From contig NC_064616.1 in assembly GCF_023898315.1 (NCBI RefSeq), positions 703,853,389 through 703,917,388 of the forward strand: a DNA stretch of 64,000 bases. Reading direction: 5' to 3'. This document shows, one piece after another, positions 50,101 through 55,440 of the stretch (positions are counted from its first letter, which is position 1; each line of letters begins with the position of its first letter). A program made the translations under genes and the position numbers. Source of the DNA: Schistocerca nitens (taxonomy: Eukaryota; Arthropoda; Insecta; Orthoptera; Acrididae). The notes beneath the pieces are model-generated. The model did not search any database, was not told the origin of the DNA, and saw only the letters and a list, made by a program, of their open reading frames with translations.

Positions 50101-52044
50101 TATTGAAATACCAAATCAACATGGAATCATTTGTATGGTTCACAGCAAACAGAAATTCATACAAAGCTGGTGAATTTTTGTACAGAGTATGTTCTCCGAC
50201 TTTGAACAATTAAGATGAGTGTAGTTGTACCTTAAAGAGACCTGAAAACACAACCACAAGGAAAACATCAAGAAAAGATGCAATACGGTAAAGGATGGCC
50301 AGTGATTGAGGATTTCAGAGACAATTCAGGAGAGTGATGGAGAGAACTCAATATGAGAGAGCTTCGTTCAAGATCAGTGATGAATTTACTGACTTATAGT
50401 AAAACACAAATGCACAAAAAAACCTCTCTGCAATGCTTGGACCAACAAATTGCAACTAAAGCAAAAATGGTAGGCAGTAACCTATAGAGAAAAGGAGGAT
50501 CACATTTAATATGTGAGAAATGTGTTTTTTGTGTTTTGAAGCACTCTTCTAGTTAATTACCTCGCAATGGGCAAAACAAGGACTGGCAAGTACTGCACTA
50601 GTCTTTTAGATCAACTAAATGAGAATTACAGTGAGAAGAATCCTGCTTTGCAATTTTTTTTATTTTCCATCATGGCAATGGAAAGTGCTTCAACAATGGG
50701 AAAAAAAACATTTTGCCAGGTCTGTCATGCCATCCACATATATTTCCATCTTTTTGCACAACTGAAGAAATTTGTGGCCGAGAGATGTTTTGAGTCAAAG
50801 AGAAATTTCATGGCAGCTGCAGTTGGGAGTATCAGAACCACAGAGAATCTCATTTCTTCAATAGAGATTACCACAGAGAAAACTGGATGAAGGACACTGA
50901 CCTAAAATGAGACTCACCAACAAATAGTGCAAAAGCAGTGTTTCACTTCCAGTCAGAAGACTTTTCACCTTGTATCTCTCTTTCACATAACATTCTTGTT
51001 GAAGACATAAGAAGTAACTATGGATTCCTCTTTCTCAGTTCTCTAATTTTTCCTAAATTACTAAATATGTTTTCAAAATGCATTAAATAACATTCTGTGT
51101 AAAAAGTAAAAGTCAATTTCAAAATGTTAAAATCATGACTCGACTGACATGCTGATGAGTCTTACCTTCAGGAGAGGCAATTCTCAGTACTGTTGACAGA
51201 AACAGAGCGCAACACTTTTACTCGTTAGACCAACAGATTTCCTCTAGGAGGAGATAGAGATTTTCTGGTTTGGGGAAGATGCCCCTAGGCTGTGGCTAAG
51301 CCATGTCTCTGCAATATCCTTTGTTTCAGGAGTGCTAATCCTGCACGGTTCGCAGGAGAGCTTCTGTAAAGTTCGGAAGGTAGGAGACAAGGTACTGGCG
51401 GACGTAAAGCTGTGAGGACGGGGTGAGAATCGTGCTTGGGTAGCTCAGTTGGTAGAGCACTTGCCCGCGAAAGGCAAAAGTCCCGAGTTTGAGTCTCAGT
51501 CCGGCACACAGTTTTAATCTGCCAGGGAGTTTCAACTGAGCTACCTGTCCCTCCCCCTCCCCTTTCAACATCGCTTTTTCCTTCCCGCAAAAGGAGCCTA
51601 CAGAAACCTATGGTTGTTCTGAATGGCAGGAGAACTGTGGTCTGTTTTCATGTGCCTCCCTTTCCACCTTCCAGTTTTAGTACAGAAAACAGAAATAATG
51701 GAACCACAAAAGCCAGTGAGCTTATGGAATCTGTAAGTGTACGTCTGAACCACCCATGTTTTCTGTACATGCAAGTGATTGTATTCTGTTTCTTGTACAT
51801 TATACATTTATTTATCATTTCTGGTGAATAATTCCCATCTACTTTCAGAAATTACTTGTTGATATTTATAATTAGGTAATCCAAACCTTGCAGGTCTGCA
51901 ATGCTGGTGAAATCCGTAGGCTGCGGAGCCCCATGAGAGGCACAGCAACAGACTCAGCACCTGGGCCAGTGCTCACATCACCTGCCAGCTCACTACAACT
52001 GTCACACCATTCCGGGTAGCAAGAGCGAAATTGAGAGAAGCCAC
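17864..52044 (-). CDS. Mkp3: Mkp3/DUSP6-like MAP-kinase phosphatase, 3' four exons (5' part missing)
   Basis: The gene is spliced from 51887-52044, 49294-49503, 39980-40115 and 17864-18270 (complement), about 303 residues ending at TGA 17864-17866. Family knowledge: Mkp3/DUSP6/7/9 enzymes dephosphorylate Thr and Tyr of ERK in the cytoplasm and damp Ras/MAPK signalling. Seen directly: a GGFSQF start of the linker, a Ser/Asp-rich linker, the phosphatase opening [12 protein letters not shown], the general-acid loop IADHWSQNL, the P-loop HCVAGVSRS and the helix [12 protein letters not shown], in the order found in DUSP6. All internal exon phases agree and all borders are GT/AG. The first exon starts with two bases of a split Gly codon, so at least one upstream exon must carry the start, rhodanese fold and ERK-docking motif; I found none between 52045 and 64000. 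Introns are 2.4, 9.2 and 21.7 kb. DUSP7 or DUSP9 orthology cannot be separated from DUSP6 here; insects usually have one such gene. Confidence 0.93.
18500..18730. mobile_element. foldback/MITE-like element with ~65-base inverted arms
   Basis: The left arm 18507-18573 contains tagtcatcag, aataaaaat and cagccttagtcac. The right arm 18657-18722 read in reverse contains tagtcaccag, aataaaaat and cagccttagtcac in the same order. Identity is roughly 75-80 percent by eye with small indels. There is no coding capacity. It lies in the last Mkp3 intron, about 230 bases from the acceptor of the terminal exon. Confidence 0.65.
19012..20291 (-). mobile_element. Tc1-like transposon, full length, inactive
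   Basis: Inverted ends (CACACATCAAAAAAAG at 19012, complement at 20291) are bordered by TA at 19010-19011 and 20292-20293. The minus-strand transposase is in pieces: helix-turn-helix [15 protein letters not shown] near 19970, and the C-terminal part [20 protein letters not shown] near 19330. Frame breaks are frequent. Open frames on the plus strand here (19503-20054 and others) are shadows. Confidence 0.85.
20292..21590. other. intronic DNA with a tiny retro-insert and a (CCA)n tract
   Basis: Holds a G-run at about 20430, the 50-base insert at 20776-20825 and a (CCA)n microsatellite at about 21016-21053. Nothing else recognised. Confidence 0.5.
20776..20825 (+). mobile_element. 50-base SINE-tail insertion with perfect 13-base target duplication
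   Basis: The 13-mer actaaaatttaaa occurs at 20763-20775 and again at 20826-20838. Between them lie 50 bases starting GGGACCGATGACC and ending CCCAAACCAACCA, which I recognise as the 3' end of a common arthropod SINE/LINE tail. An extreme 5' truncation during retrotransposition explains it. Confidence 0.8.
21591..22080 (+). repeat. 5' LTR of the Gypsy element
   Basis: 490 bases, starting TGTGTAGTCACC and ending CCAACCAAAACA. It includes a 14-base segment near 22010 that the 3' LTR lacks. A primer-binding candidate TGGCGACGAGG begins two bases after it, at 22082; the priming tRNA is not identified. Confidence 0.93.
22136..23317 (+). pseudogene. gag: Gypsy gag (capsid and zinc-knuckle nucleocapsid), two in-frame stops
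   Basis: One reading frame from ATG 22136, interrupted by TAG 22403-22405 and TGA 22868-22870. The N-terminal part is glutamine and alanine rich; the middle matches a retrotransposon capsid ([37 protein letters not shown]). The C-terminal part has zinc-binding Cys/His around [13 protein letters not shown] and a CCHC knuckle [14 protein letters not shown] (about 23029-23070). It ends at TGA 23315-23317; protease follows in the minus-one frame. Confidence 0.88.
23330..25735 (+). pseudogene. pol: Gypsy pol: protease, reverse transcriptase, RNase H, integrase N-terminus
   Basis: Protease active site [10 protein letters not shown] at about 23395-23424; TAA 23566-23568 interrupts the frame. The long frame 23596-25647 carries RT ([46 protein letters not shown] with the catalytic Asp pair at about 24250), RNase H ([22 protein letters not shown]) and the integrase zinc domain ([15 protein letters not shown]...CSSCMVC). 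TGA 25645-25647 then interrupts the integrase core. RT and RNase H are complete with their catalytic residues. Confidence 0.92.
25736..26676 (+). pseudogene. pol: Gypsy integrase core end and pol C-terminal tail, frameshifted
   Basis: The frame changes near 25735, inside the usual VSD(N)GPQF motif: GAC is followed directly by TGGCCC, as if two bases were lost. In the new frame the sequence continues with [13 protein letters not shown], the [18 protein letters not shown] segment (catalytic Glu in AAERLV) and the integrase tail [10 protein letters not shown]. After about 26220 a proline- and arginine-rich, GC-rich tail runs to the polypurine tract. It has no membrane segment and is not an envelope protein. 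Confidence 0.85.
26677..27152 (+). repeat. 3' LTR of the Gypsy element
   Basis: 476 bases, starting TGTGGTGTCACC and ending CCAACCAAAACA, directly preceded by the polypurine tract. Several differences from the 5' LTR are C/T or G/A changes at CpG-type sites. Confidence 0.93.
27230..28300 (-). mobile_element. Tc1-like transposase relic
   Basis: Minus-strand pieces include [13 protein letters not shown] (27895-27935), matching the NVIFSDESKF block of Tc1 transposases with the catalytic Asp changed to Asn, and further down a C-terminal stretch ending in [12 protein letters not shown]. Stops break it throughout. No terminal repeats were identified. Confidence 0.65.
28301..29399. other. no recognised feature
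   Basis: AT-rich intronic DNA; short open frames only. Confidence 0.4.
29400..29818 (-). mobile_element. I-type LINE, segment E: RNase H end and 3' end
   Basis: Minus-strand [15 protein letters not shown] (about 29688-29732) is the last RNase H block of I-superfamily LINEs, followed by the C-terminal tail. This continues the same decayed element as the segments up to 38500, separated from segment D by a mariner and a 5S SINE. Confidence 0.75.
29821..30685 (-). mobile_element. internally deleted mariner with near-perfect inverted repeats
   Basis: TA-flanked (29819-29820, 30686-30687). The ends CAGGGTGATTCAAAAAG... are complementary for about 31 bases with one mismatch. The minus strand still encodes the N-terminal helix-turn-helix part ([37 protein letters not shown] near 30280) and then jumps to the C-terminal tail, so all catalytic blocks are deleted. 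A non-autonomous derivative that landed in the I-type LINE. Confidence 0.88.
30690..30852 (-). mobile_element. 5S-rRNA-derived SINE, copy 2, left part
   Basis: Matches the distal part of the copy at 33444-33778 (cgaggtcagtacaccactctcc against cgtgtggtcagcacaccgctctcc) and is cut at 30852 by the insert 30853-31680. The remaining part resumes at 31681. Confidence 0.7.
30853..31680 (+). mobile_element. 828-base poly(A)-tailed retro-insert of unknown family
   Basis: Bounded by perfect 13-base duplications gccactacttctc at 30840-30852 and 31681-31693, and ending in TA(9), the marks of LINE-mediated insertion on the plus strand. It contains a threonine- and proline-rich open frame at 31079-31339 ([14 protein letters not shown]) that I do not recognise. 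It could be a 5'-truncated LINE 3' UTR, a long SINE or a processed non-coding transcript. Confidence 0.75.
31681..31864 (-). mobile_element. 5S-rRNA-derived SINE, copy 2, right part (5S-like head)
   Basis: Contains the 5S-like region in reverse (CACTTAGCTTAGGTAATCCTG...GCAAGGC), more diverged than at 33680-33778. With 30690-30852 it rebuilds one SINE interrupted at a single point. Confidence 0.65.
31865..33435 (-). mobile_element. I-type LINE, segment D: reverse transcriptase and start of RNase H
   Basis: Minus-strand blocks: [40 protein letters not shown] and [11 protein letters not shown] (33210-33435, RT N-terminus), then [24 protein letters not shown] and [19 protein letters not shown] (32690-32900, RT thumb), then RNase H-side peptide [14 protein letters not shown] (about 32450). 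The palm segment between 32950 and 33150 is badly decayed and I cannot find the catalytic FADD box. Confidence 0.75.
33444..33778 (-). mobile_element. 5S-rRNA-derived SINE (SINE3 type), complete copy
   Basis: On the plus strand 33688-33775 aligns with the complement of 5S rRNA: CACCCATCCAAGTGCCGGC, CGCCCGACAGC, TTAACTTCGGTGATCTCACG and GGAACCGGTGTATCCACTGC match 5S blocks by memory. So the SINE reads leftwards, 5S head first, and ends in a (CTTG)-type tail. CTGTAAAG at 33436-33443 and 33779-33786 is the target duplication; removing the insert rejoins the LINE frame. Confidence 0.88.
33787..34394 (-). mobile_element. I-type LINE, segment C/B: pre-RT region
   Basis: Decayed linker between endonuclease and RT, e.g. 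[20 protein letters not shown] (about 33890-33960). It is cut by the SINE at 34106-34306 and meets the TTAA of the Kolobok-like element at 34395. Reading across the insertions restores order with the flanking segments. Confidence 0.65.
34106..34306 (-). mobile_element. tRNA-derived SINE (family 1), copy b, full length
   Basis: Minus strand: head GCCGGCCGCGGTGGTCTCGC, B-box region GGTTTGAATCC, body with CTAGGGGACTGATGACCAC, tail AGCCATTTGAACCATTTTTT. Target duplication gtcatactttca at 34094-34105 and 34307-34318 is perfect over 12 bases. The best-preserved head of the four copies. Confidence 0.92.
34399..35835 (+). mobile_element. Kolobok-like DNA transposon, internally deleted, TTAA-flanked
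   Basis: TTAA at 34395-34398 and 35836-35839; inverted ends GTGGAGCCGGAGGTG and (reverse) GGGGAGCTGGAGGTG. The plus strand keeps a transposase start ([20 protein letters not shown], about 34804) and a C-terminal block in 35005-35277: [20 protein letters not shown] and [12 protein letters not shown] recognise this block from repeated insect and vertebrate transposase-like proteins. TTAA target choice points to Kolobok (piggyBac also uses TTAA but has a different protein). Most of the catalytic region is missing. Removing it restores the LINE reading ...DAIK-DYKGL.... Confidence 0.72.
35840..38500 (-). mobile_element. I-type LINE, segment A: 5' region, gag-like ORF1, AP endonuclease
   Basis: Minus-strand order: 5' region to about 38280; ORF1 with [20 protein letters not shown] and [15 protein letters not shown] (37750-37870) and zinc-knuckle remains [29 protein letters not shown] (37390-37500); then the AP endonuclease with LPGISVAIV (36680), [12 protein letters not shown] (about 36300) and the C-terminal block to 36180. 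Multiple stops. RNase H in segment E separates this from jockey, which lacks RNase H. Confidence 0.75.
38501..39672. other. no recognised feature
   Basis: Intronic DNA to the right of the I-type LINE, with short open frames only and no repeat ends I can name. Confidence 0.4.
39673..39772. repeat. G-rich tract and (GA)n microsatellite
   Basis: 39673-39693 is five G, C, then four GGG blocks separated by single T. It is followed by a run of about 15 G near 39706-39720 and (GA)n to about 39768. It lies in the last Mkp3 intron, about 200 bases downstream of the donor of exon 39980-40115 (transcription runs leftwards). Confidence 0.95.
39980..40115 (-). CDS. Mkp3: Mkp3 exon: phosphatase core with general-acid Asp
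   Basis: Acceptor ttgtttcag before 40115 and donor ATAG/gtaagt after 39980; 136 bases, phase 0 in and phase 1 out. It reads [13 protein letters not shown], then [14 protein letters not shown] and FFPKAIEFI. The Asp of IADHWSQN (codon 40032-40034) corresponds to the general acid of dual-specificity phosphatases. This 136-base exon sits alone between introns of 9.2 kb and 21.7 kb. Confidence 0.95.
40116..41479. other. intronic DNA, nothing recognised
   Basis: Part of the 9.2 kb Mkp3 intron. The open frame at 40763-41170 (minus, 135 codons) contains a [10 protein letters not shown] run produced by a GAT/CAT repeat and no family signature. Confidence 0.4.
41480..41590 (+). mobile_element. RTE LINE 3' fragment (5'-truncated)
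   Basis: Reads [19 protein letters not shown] and a stop, then aataacaacaatt. It matches the last 20 codons and 3' end of the RTE element at 56678-60013 (KLAQDSVAWRAASNQSRD, stop, accacaacaac). A short end-only copy, common for LINEs. Confidence 0.75.
41591..43869. other. no recognised feature
   Basis: AT-rich intronic DNA; open frames under 110 codons on both strands without family motifs. Confidence 0.4.
43870..44339. repeat. interspersed repeat with embedded (CA)n tract
   Basis: Begins with ggccactcaccaaatagcag, a motif I associate with a dispersed locust repeat, and contains (CA)n at about 44073-44128 and an A-run at about 44210. Boundaries are not resolved. It adjoins the foldback element at 44340, whose ends also carry ctcactg/cagtgag. 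Confidence 0.4.
44340..44672. mobile_element. foldback element with ~75-base inverted ends
   Basis: The left end attactgctcactgcaaaga...acacattcagctttt (44340-44415) is complementary to the right end aaaagctcaatgtgta...tctttacagtgagtagcaat (44599-44672), with scattered mismatches. A second inner pair, gcaagcatgcctcatgcac and its complement near 44540, extends the hairpin. No coding capacity. Confidence 0.72.
44673..45138. other. no recognised feature
   Basis: Short intronic spacer up to the Penelope target site. Confidence 0.4.
45290..46048 (-). pseudogene. Penelope GIY-YIG endonuclease, inverted arm copy
   Basis: 252 open codons on the minus strand: linker, [11 protein letters not shown], then [20 protein letters not shown] (GIY-YIG variant VYQ...YIG with catalytic Arg in VKDRCREH), [10 protein letters not shown] and EAIEIR (metal-binding Glu). 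The basic C-terminal tail is GC rich. The frame is intact from linker to tail, though the RT is missing, so it cannot retrotranspose by itself. Plus-strand open frames across it (45545-46040) are shadows. Confidence 0.9.
46064..46827 (+). pseudogene. Penelope reverse transcriptase, N-truncated and frameshifted
   Basis: Starts within the RT ([18 protein letters not shown]), continues [18 protein letters not shown] (catalytic Asp), [18 protein letters not shown], then shifts frame near 46480 and continues [13 protein letters not shown] (catalytic YVDD), [13 protein letters not shown] and [13 protein letters not shown]. The N-terminal domain of Penelope proteins is absent and a further frame change near 46815 precedes the endonuclease. 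Confidence 0.9.
46815..47573 (+). pseudogene. Penelope GIY-YIG endonuclease, sense copy
   Basis: Open for 252 codons with the same order as the inverted arm: [83 protein letters not shown]. About 95 percent identical to the inverted copy by eye, so both arms come from the same family and probably the same insertion. Confidence 0.9.
47786..49293. other. intronic DNA, nothing recognised
   Basis: AT-rich, between the Penelope element and the Mkp3 exon at 49294. Confidence 0.4.
49294..49503 (-). CDS. Mkp3: Mkp3 exon: acidic-serine linker and start of phosphatase domain
   Basis: Acceptor cttgtttcag before 49503 and donor CATACAG/gtacac after 49294; exactly 70 codons, phase 0 to 0. A His run, a Ser/Asp-rich linker ([10 protein letters not shown]) and then [20 protein letters not shown] mark the usual entry into the DUSP6-type catalytic domain. 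The Ser/Asp linker occupies the place where DUSP6 has its SSSDIESD segment. No ATG of its own is needed. Confidence 0.92.
49504..50499. other. intronic DNA, nothing recognised
   Basis: AT-rich part of the 2.4 kb Mkp3 intron. The right end from about 50200 may belong to the mariner relic that follows. Confidence 0.4.
50500..50890 (+). mobile_element. mariner transposase C-terminal relic
   Basis: Plus-strand frame 50567-50890 reads [20 protein letters not shown], later [20 protein letters not shown]. It parallels the region after the second and around the third catalytic acid in SETMAR-type transposases (LLDQLK.., PKLKKFLAGKRF.SNEE), but the HDNAPxH and SPDLAPSD blocks have decayed away. Old relic. 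Confidence 0.55.
50891..51263. other. no recognised feature
   Basis: AT-rich spacer within the Mkp3 intron. Confidence 0.4.
51264..51535 (+). mobile_element. composite tRNA-derived SINE (family 2), copy 1
   Basis: A leader (ggctgtggctaagccatgtc...ggaggtaggagacaaggtactggcgg type sequence) is followed by a tRNA-like unit at 51438-51507 with A box TAGCTCAGTTGG, anticodon-arm region TTGCCCGCGAAAGGCAA and B box AGTTTGAGTCTCA, then cacacagttttaatctgccag. The tRNA unit is not a gene: it lacks a proper 3' acceptor context, has a mutated B box, and the same leader-plus-tRNA structure recurs at 63700-63855. Confidence 0.82.
51546..51886. other. no recognised feature
   Basis: Intronic DNA just downstream of the Mkp3 exon at 51887 in the direction of transcription. 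Confidence 0.4.
51887..52044 (-). CDS. Mkp3: Mkp3 exon: end of rhodanese half and linker
   Basis: Acceptor ctgtag before 52044 and donor CAAG/gtttgg after 51887. The exon begins with GT, completing a Gly codon opened in the missing upstream exon, then reads [16 protein letters not shown] and [18 protein letters not shown]6 has the corresponding GGFSKF segment at the end of its rhodanese-like domain and a GLGGLRIS stretch in the linker. Length is 158 bases, phase 1 in and phase 0 out. The donor +3 to +6 (ttgg) is weaker than the other donors of the gene. Confidence 0.85.
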
Positions 52045-52534
52045 CTACAGAAACAAAAAGACCAAAATTAGCAAATTACAGAGCAATTTTCTTTACACAA
52101 CTTCATCATTACTTTCTTGAAAAAACACAGCATGGGAACATAATTACATGTTATGTGGATAATTTTACTGTAAAATATTTAGGAAGTAAAATCTAAAATT
52201 AAAATAAAAGGTATGTGACCACAGTGTACTACAATATGATTATTCAAACTAATAGACTGAGACAGCATGACCATTCCTGAAGGATAGCTGAGGAATGGTA
52301 ATGAATAAAATTTTCAAACAATTTAACCAGTATGTCAATGGCAGACAAAGAAGGTTCACAAATTATGCAACAAATTTTGGTAGTTTCAAATGAATGTACT
52401 TCAGACAACGACAAAGACACAATTCTATCCACTCACAAAATTGTTAATGAAATACTAAACAGGACTATGTATCTGTCCCCAGAAGGTACACCAATAGCAA
52501 CAATAAACCACCTCTTTAAGTCATCTGTTTTACA
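52045..52534. other. no recognised feature
   Basis: Intronic DNA upstream of the Mkp3 exon at 52044; the pyrimidine tract and acceptor ctttttgtttctgtag lie at 52045-52060. Confidence 0.45.
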
Positions 52535-52724
52535 AAATGGCTCTAAGCACTATGGGACTCAACATCTGAGGTCATCAGTCCCCTAGACTTAGAACTACTT
52601 AATCCTACTTAACCTAAGGACATCACACACATCTATGCCCGAGGTAGGATTCGAACCTGTGACCCTAGCAGCAGCGCGGTTCCAGACTGAAGCGCCTAGA
52701 ACTGCTCGGCCACAGTGGCCGGCC
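52535..52724 (-). mobile_element. tRNA-derived SINE (family 1), copy c
   Basis: Minus strand: GGCCGGCCACTGTGGCCGAG head, B box GGTTCGAATCC, body, tail ending AGCCATTTTG (shorter tail than other copies). More diverged than copies b and d. A weak target duplication around tttaca is possible on both sides. Confidence 0.88.
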
Positions 52725-52731
52725 TACTTTA

Positions 52732-53900
52732 CACTGAAGAACTAAAGAAACTGCCTAATATCATGTCGGGGCCCCGCAAGCATGCGGAAATGCTGCAACA
52801 TGATGTGGCATGGGCTCAACTGATGTCTGAAGTAGTGCTAGAGGGAACTGACACCATGAATCCCGCACAGGTGTTCATAAATCCGTAAGAGTACGAGGGG
52901 AGGGAGATCTCTTTGGAACAACATGTTGCAAGGCATCCCACATGTGCTAAAAAATGTTCATGTCTGTAGAGTTTGGTGGGCAGCGGAAGTATTTAAACTC
53001 AGAAGAGTGTTCCTGGAGCCACTCTGTAGCAGTTCTGGACAAGTGAGGTGTTGCAGTGTCCTGCTGGAAGTTCCCAAGTCTGTTGGAATGCACAATGGAC
53101 ATGAATGGATGCATGTGATCAGACAGGATGCTTATGTATGTGTCACCTGTCCGAGTCTTATTTAGATGCATCAGGGGTCCCATGTCACTCCAACTACACA
53201 TGCTCCACACCATTACAGAGTCTCCACCAACTTGAACAGTCTCCTGCTGACATGCAGTGTCCATGGATTCATGAGGTTGTCTCCATACCTGTACACATCC
53301 ATCCACTCGATAAAATCTGAAACAAGACTTGTCTGACTAGGCAACATGTTTCCAGTCATGAACAGTCCTATGTCAGTGCTGATGGGCCCAGGCCAGGCGT
53401 AAAACGTTGTGTCATACGGTCATCAAGGGTACACAAGTGGGCCTTTGGCTCCACAAGCCCATATCGATGATGTTCCATTGAATGCTTCACATACTGACAC
53501 TTGTTGGTGGCCCAGCACTGAAATCGGCAACAATCTGTGGAAGAGTTGCACTTCTGTCACACTGAACAGTTCTTTTCAGTGTCATTGGTCCTGTTCTTGC
53601 AGGATCTTTTTCCGGACGCAGCGATGTCAGAGATTTGACATTTTAGCAGATTCCTGATATTCGCAGTACACTAGTGAAATGGTTGTATGGAAAAATCTCC
53701 ACGGAGATGCTGTGTACCATCGCTCGTGCACAGACTATAACACTACATTCAAACTCACTTAAATCTTGATAACCTGCCATTGTAGCAGCAATAACCAATC
53801 TAAAAACTGGGCCACACACTTGTTGTCTTATATAGGTGTTGCTGACCGCAGCACCGTATTCTGCCTGTTTACATACCTCTGTATTTGAATATGCATGCCT
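52732..53900 (-). mobile_element. Tc1-like transposon, one end missing
   Basis: The left inverted end CACTGAAGAACTAAAGAAAC starts after TA (52730-52731). The minus-strand transposase, in broken frames, contains MAGYQDLSEFECSVIVCARA (N-terminus, about 53780), VWRQPHESMDTACQQETVQV, SVMVWSMCSWSDMGPL, LGNFQQDTATPHLSR (second catalytic Asp in QQD) and RCPPNSTDMNIF (third block). The matching right end is not found; the element stops near 53900 where it meets a mariner. Frame breaks and the missing end make it immobile. Confidence 0.85.
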
Positions 53901-53993
53901 AAATGTGACTGACTTTGGAAACTTTTTATCTACGCCAGAATCACATCCGATTCTACTGGGGAATTTACTGTGATATGAATGTACTGCAGTGTG

Positions 53994-54952
53994 CTGAAAA
54001 ATAATGCCTCCAAATCTGTTAATGTAAAAAATCTTACACACAAGCTTCATTAACATTCTACATCTTTATTCTTCATGTCTACATATTTATTTCTCAGCAC
54101 AGTCAACCTGGCAACAAACACATATATCCCAATGAGAGACCATTTGTTGATACCATCACTGTAGAAAGTTTGACTTTGTTGATGGAGCCCCAACATCACT
54201 TCTGCTTGCACTACTTCTTCACTATAAAAGAAAATTCCTTCAAGGTGTTCTTTAAGTTCTGGAAACATAAAAATAGGATGGGGCCACGTTGTAACTGTAC
54301 AGATGACGATTGATGGCAGCGAACCCAAGGCGTCAGATTATTGTTAATGTTGCAGCACTCATGTGTGGTCTGGTATTGTCATGCTGAAAGAGAGGCTACT
54401 CCAGATGTGGATGAACTCTTCAAATCTGCACTGTCAGTTTTCTGGGGATTTTGCAGTATGTAGCAGAGTTGATGGTGTTGCCTTTTGGCACAAATTTTAA
54501 ATGCACCACACCATGAAGATCCCAGAACACTGTGAGGATGACTTTGCCTGTTAATGGCGGGTCTTCAACTTCTTTGTGTCAGTGATCCCTTGAGGCAGCA
54601 CTCCATTTAGCTCTCTTGTTTTAAGGTTCAAAATAGTCAACCTAGCTTTCATTGCCTGCCACAATGTTGTTATGGATACCATCACCTTCAGGCTCAAAGC
54701 TGTACACATCTTTCATTCTTCTGTGGATTTCAGTTGGAGGCATATTTTCTGGTATTATAAATTCAATTACAGCATGGTGTTTGTCATGCACTTACATAGG
54801 TACATGACACACTGTCATATTACATGCTACAACTCAGAGGCCTCTAGCGGCAGATGGTTGCAACTCGCATCAGTGAAGTTGGCAAGCTGATCGAGTAAAA
54901 TGCATGACATATTAAGAACAGAATAAAACATTCTGAGGCATTAAGTTTCAAC
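53994..54952 (-). mobile_element. mariner-like transposon, internally decayed
   Basis: Ends share tgaaaaataatgcctcc (left) and, reversed on the right, aacttaatgcctcag. Minus-strand blocks run AVIEFIIPENMPPTEIHRRM (N-terminal helix-turn-helix), ILTVFWDLHGVVHLKFVPKG (about 54500-54560) and ELKEHLEGIFFYSEEVVQAE (about 54230), in the order of SETMAR-type transposases. At under 1 kb it is shorter than an intact mariner, so part of the N-terminal and catalytic region is deleted. Confidence 0.75.
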
Positions 54953-55200
54953 ACATCCTTATATGTTGTGTTTTGCAGATTAAGCATTATCTGAACTCTA
55001 GAGCATTAAGCTTGGAACTTTATGTACTTGCATCTTGTTTAATACAGACACCATGTTTCCTAATGGCAGCTTTTTAGATTAGATGGTCTCAATAAAGGCA
55101 GAAAGGGCTTACGACTCCAAGGATGCACGATGAACACAGGATGAAGTGAACAATATAGCAACAATCAAAACTGTAGTTTAAAACTGTCAAAGCTGTGGAA
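54953..55200. other. no recognised feature
   Basis: Short spacer between the mariner and the hammerhead-like repeat end. Confidence 0.4.
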
Positions 55201-55440
55201 TTTCTTAGATGATCCCGGCGATTCATTGTCATCTCATTGAGATGACCTGATGAAGACGTCGAGTTACGGCGTCGAAATATCGTGTTGGGAAGACGCGGAC
55301 CACCAGCAGAAAACCCAATCTCGACAAGATGGCGTAGCTATGTTGGGAAAGAACCAGCGCTCCAACTGCGAACGGAAAGCACTGAAGCTCAAATTGTTAC
55401 AGGGCTGGAAAGCTGGAGATAAGGTCACCTGAAATTTTTA
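55201..55440 (+). repeat. repeat end carrying a hammerhead-like core
   Basis: CTGATGA at 55247-55253 is followed by A, a 7-pair hairpin (GACGTCG at 55255-55261, CGGCGTC at 55267-55273, loop AGTTA) and GAAA at 55274-55277. CTGATGA-hairpin-GAAA is the conserved half of hammerhead ribozymes, which are known in Penelope-like retroelements. I cannot draw stems I and III or a cleavage site. It may be the end of a Penelope-type element or the 5' end of the LINE that follows. Confidence 0.4.

Noticed and set aside
51438-51507. Possible tRNA gene
   Set aside because: The tRNA-like unit is embedded in a repeated leader and tail, recurs at 63785-63855, and has no proper acceptor stem context; it is a SINE.
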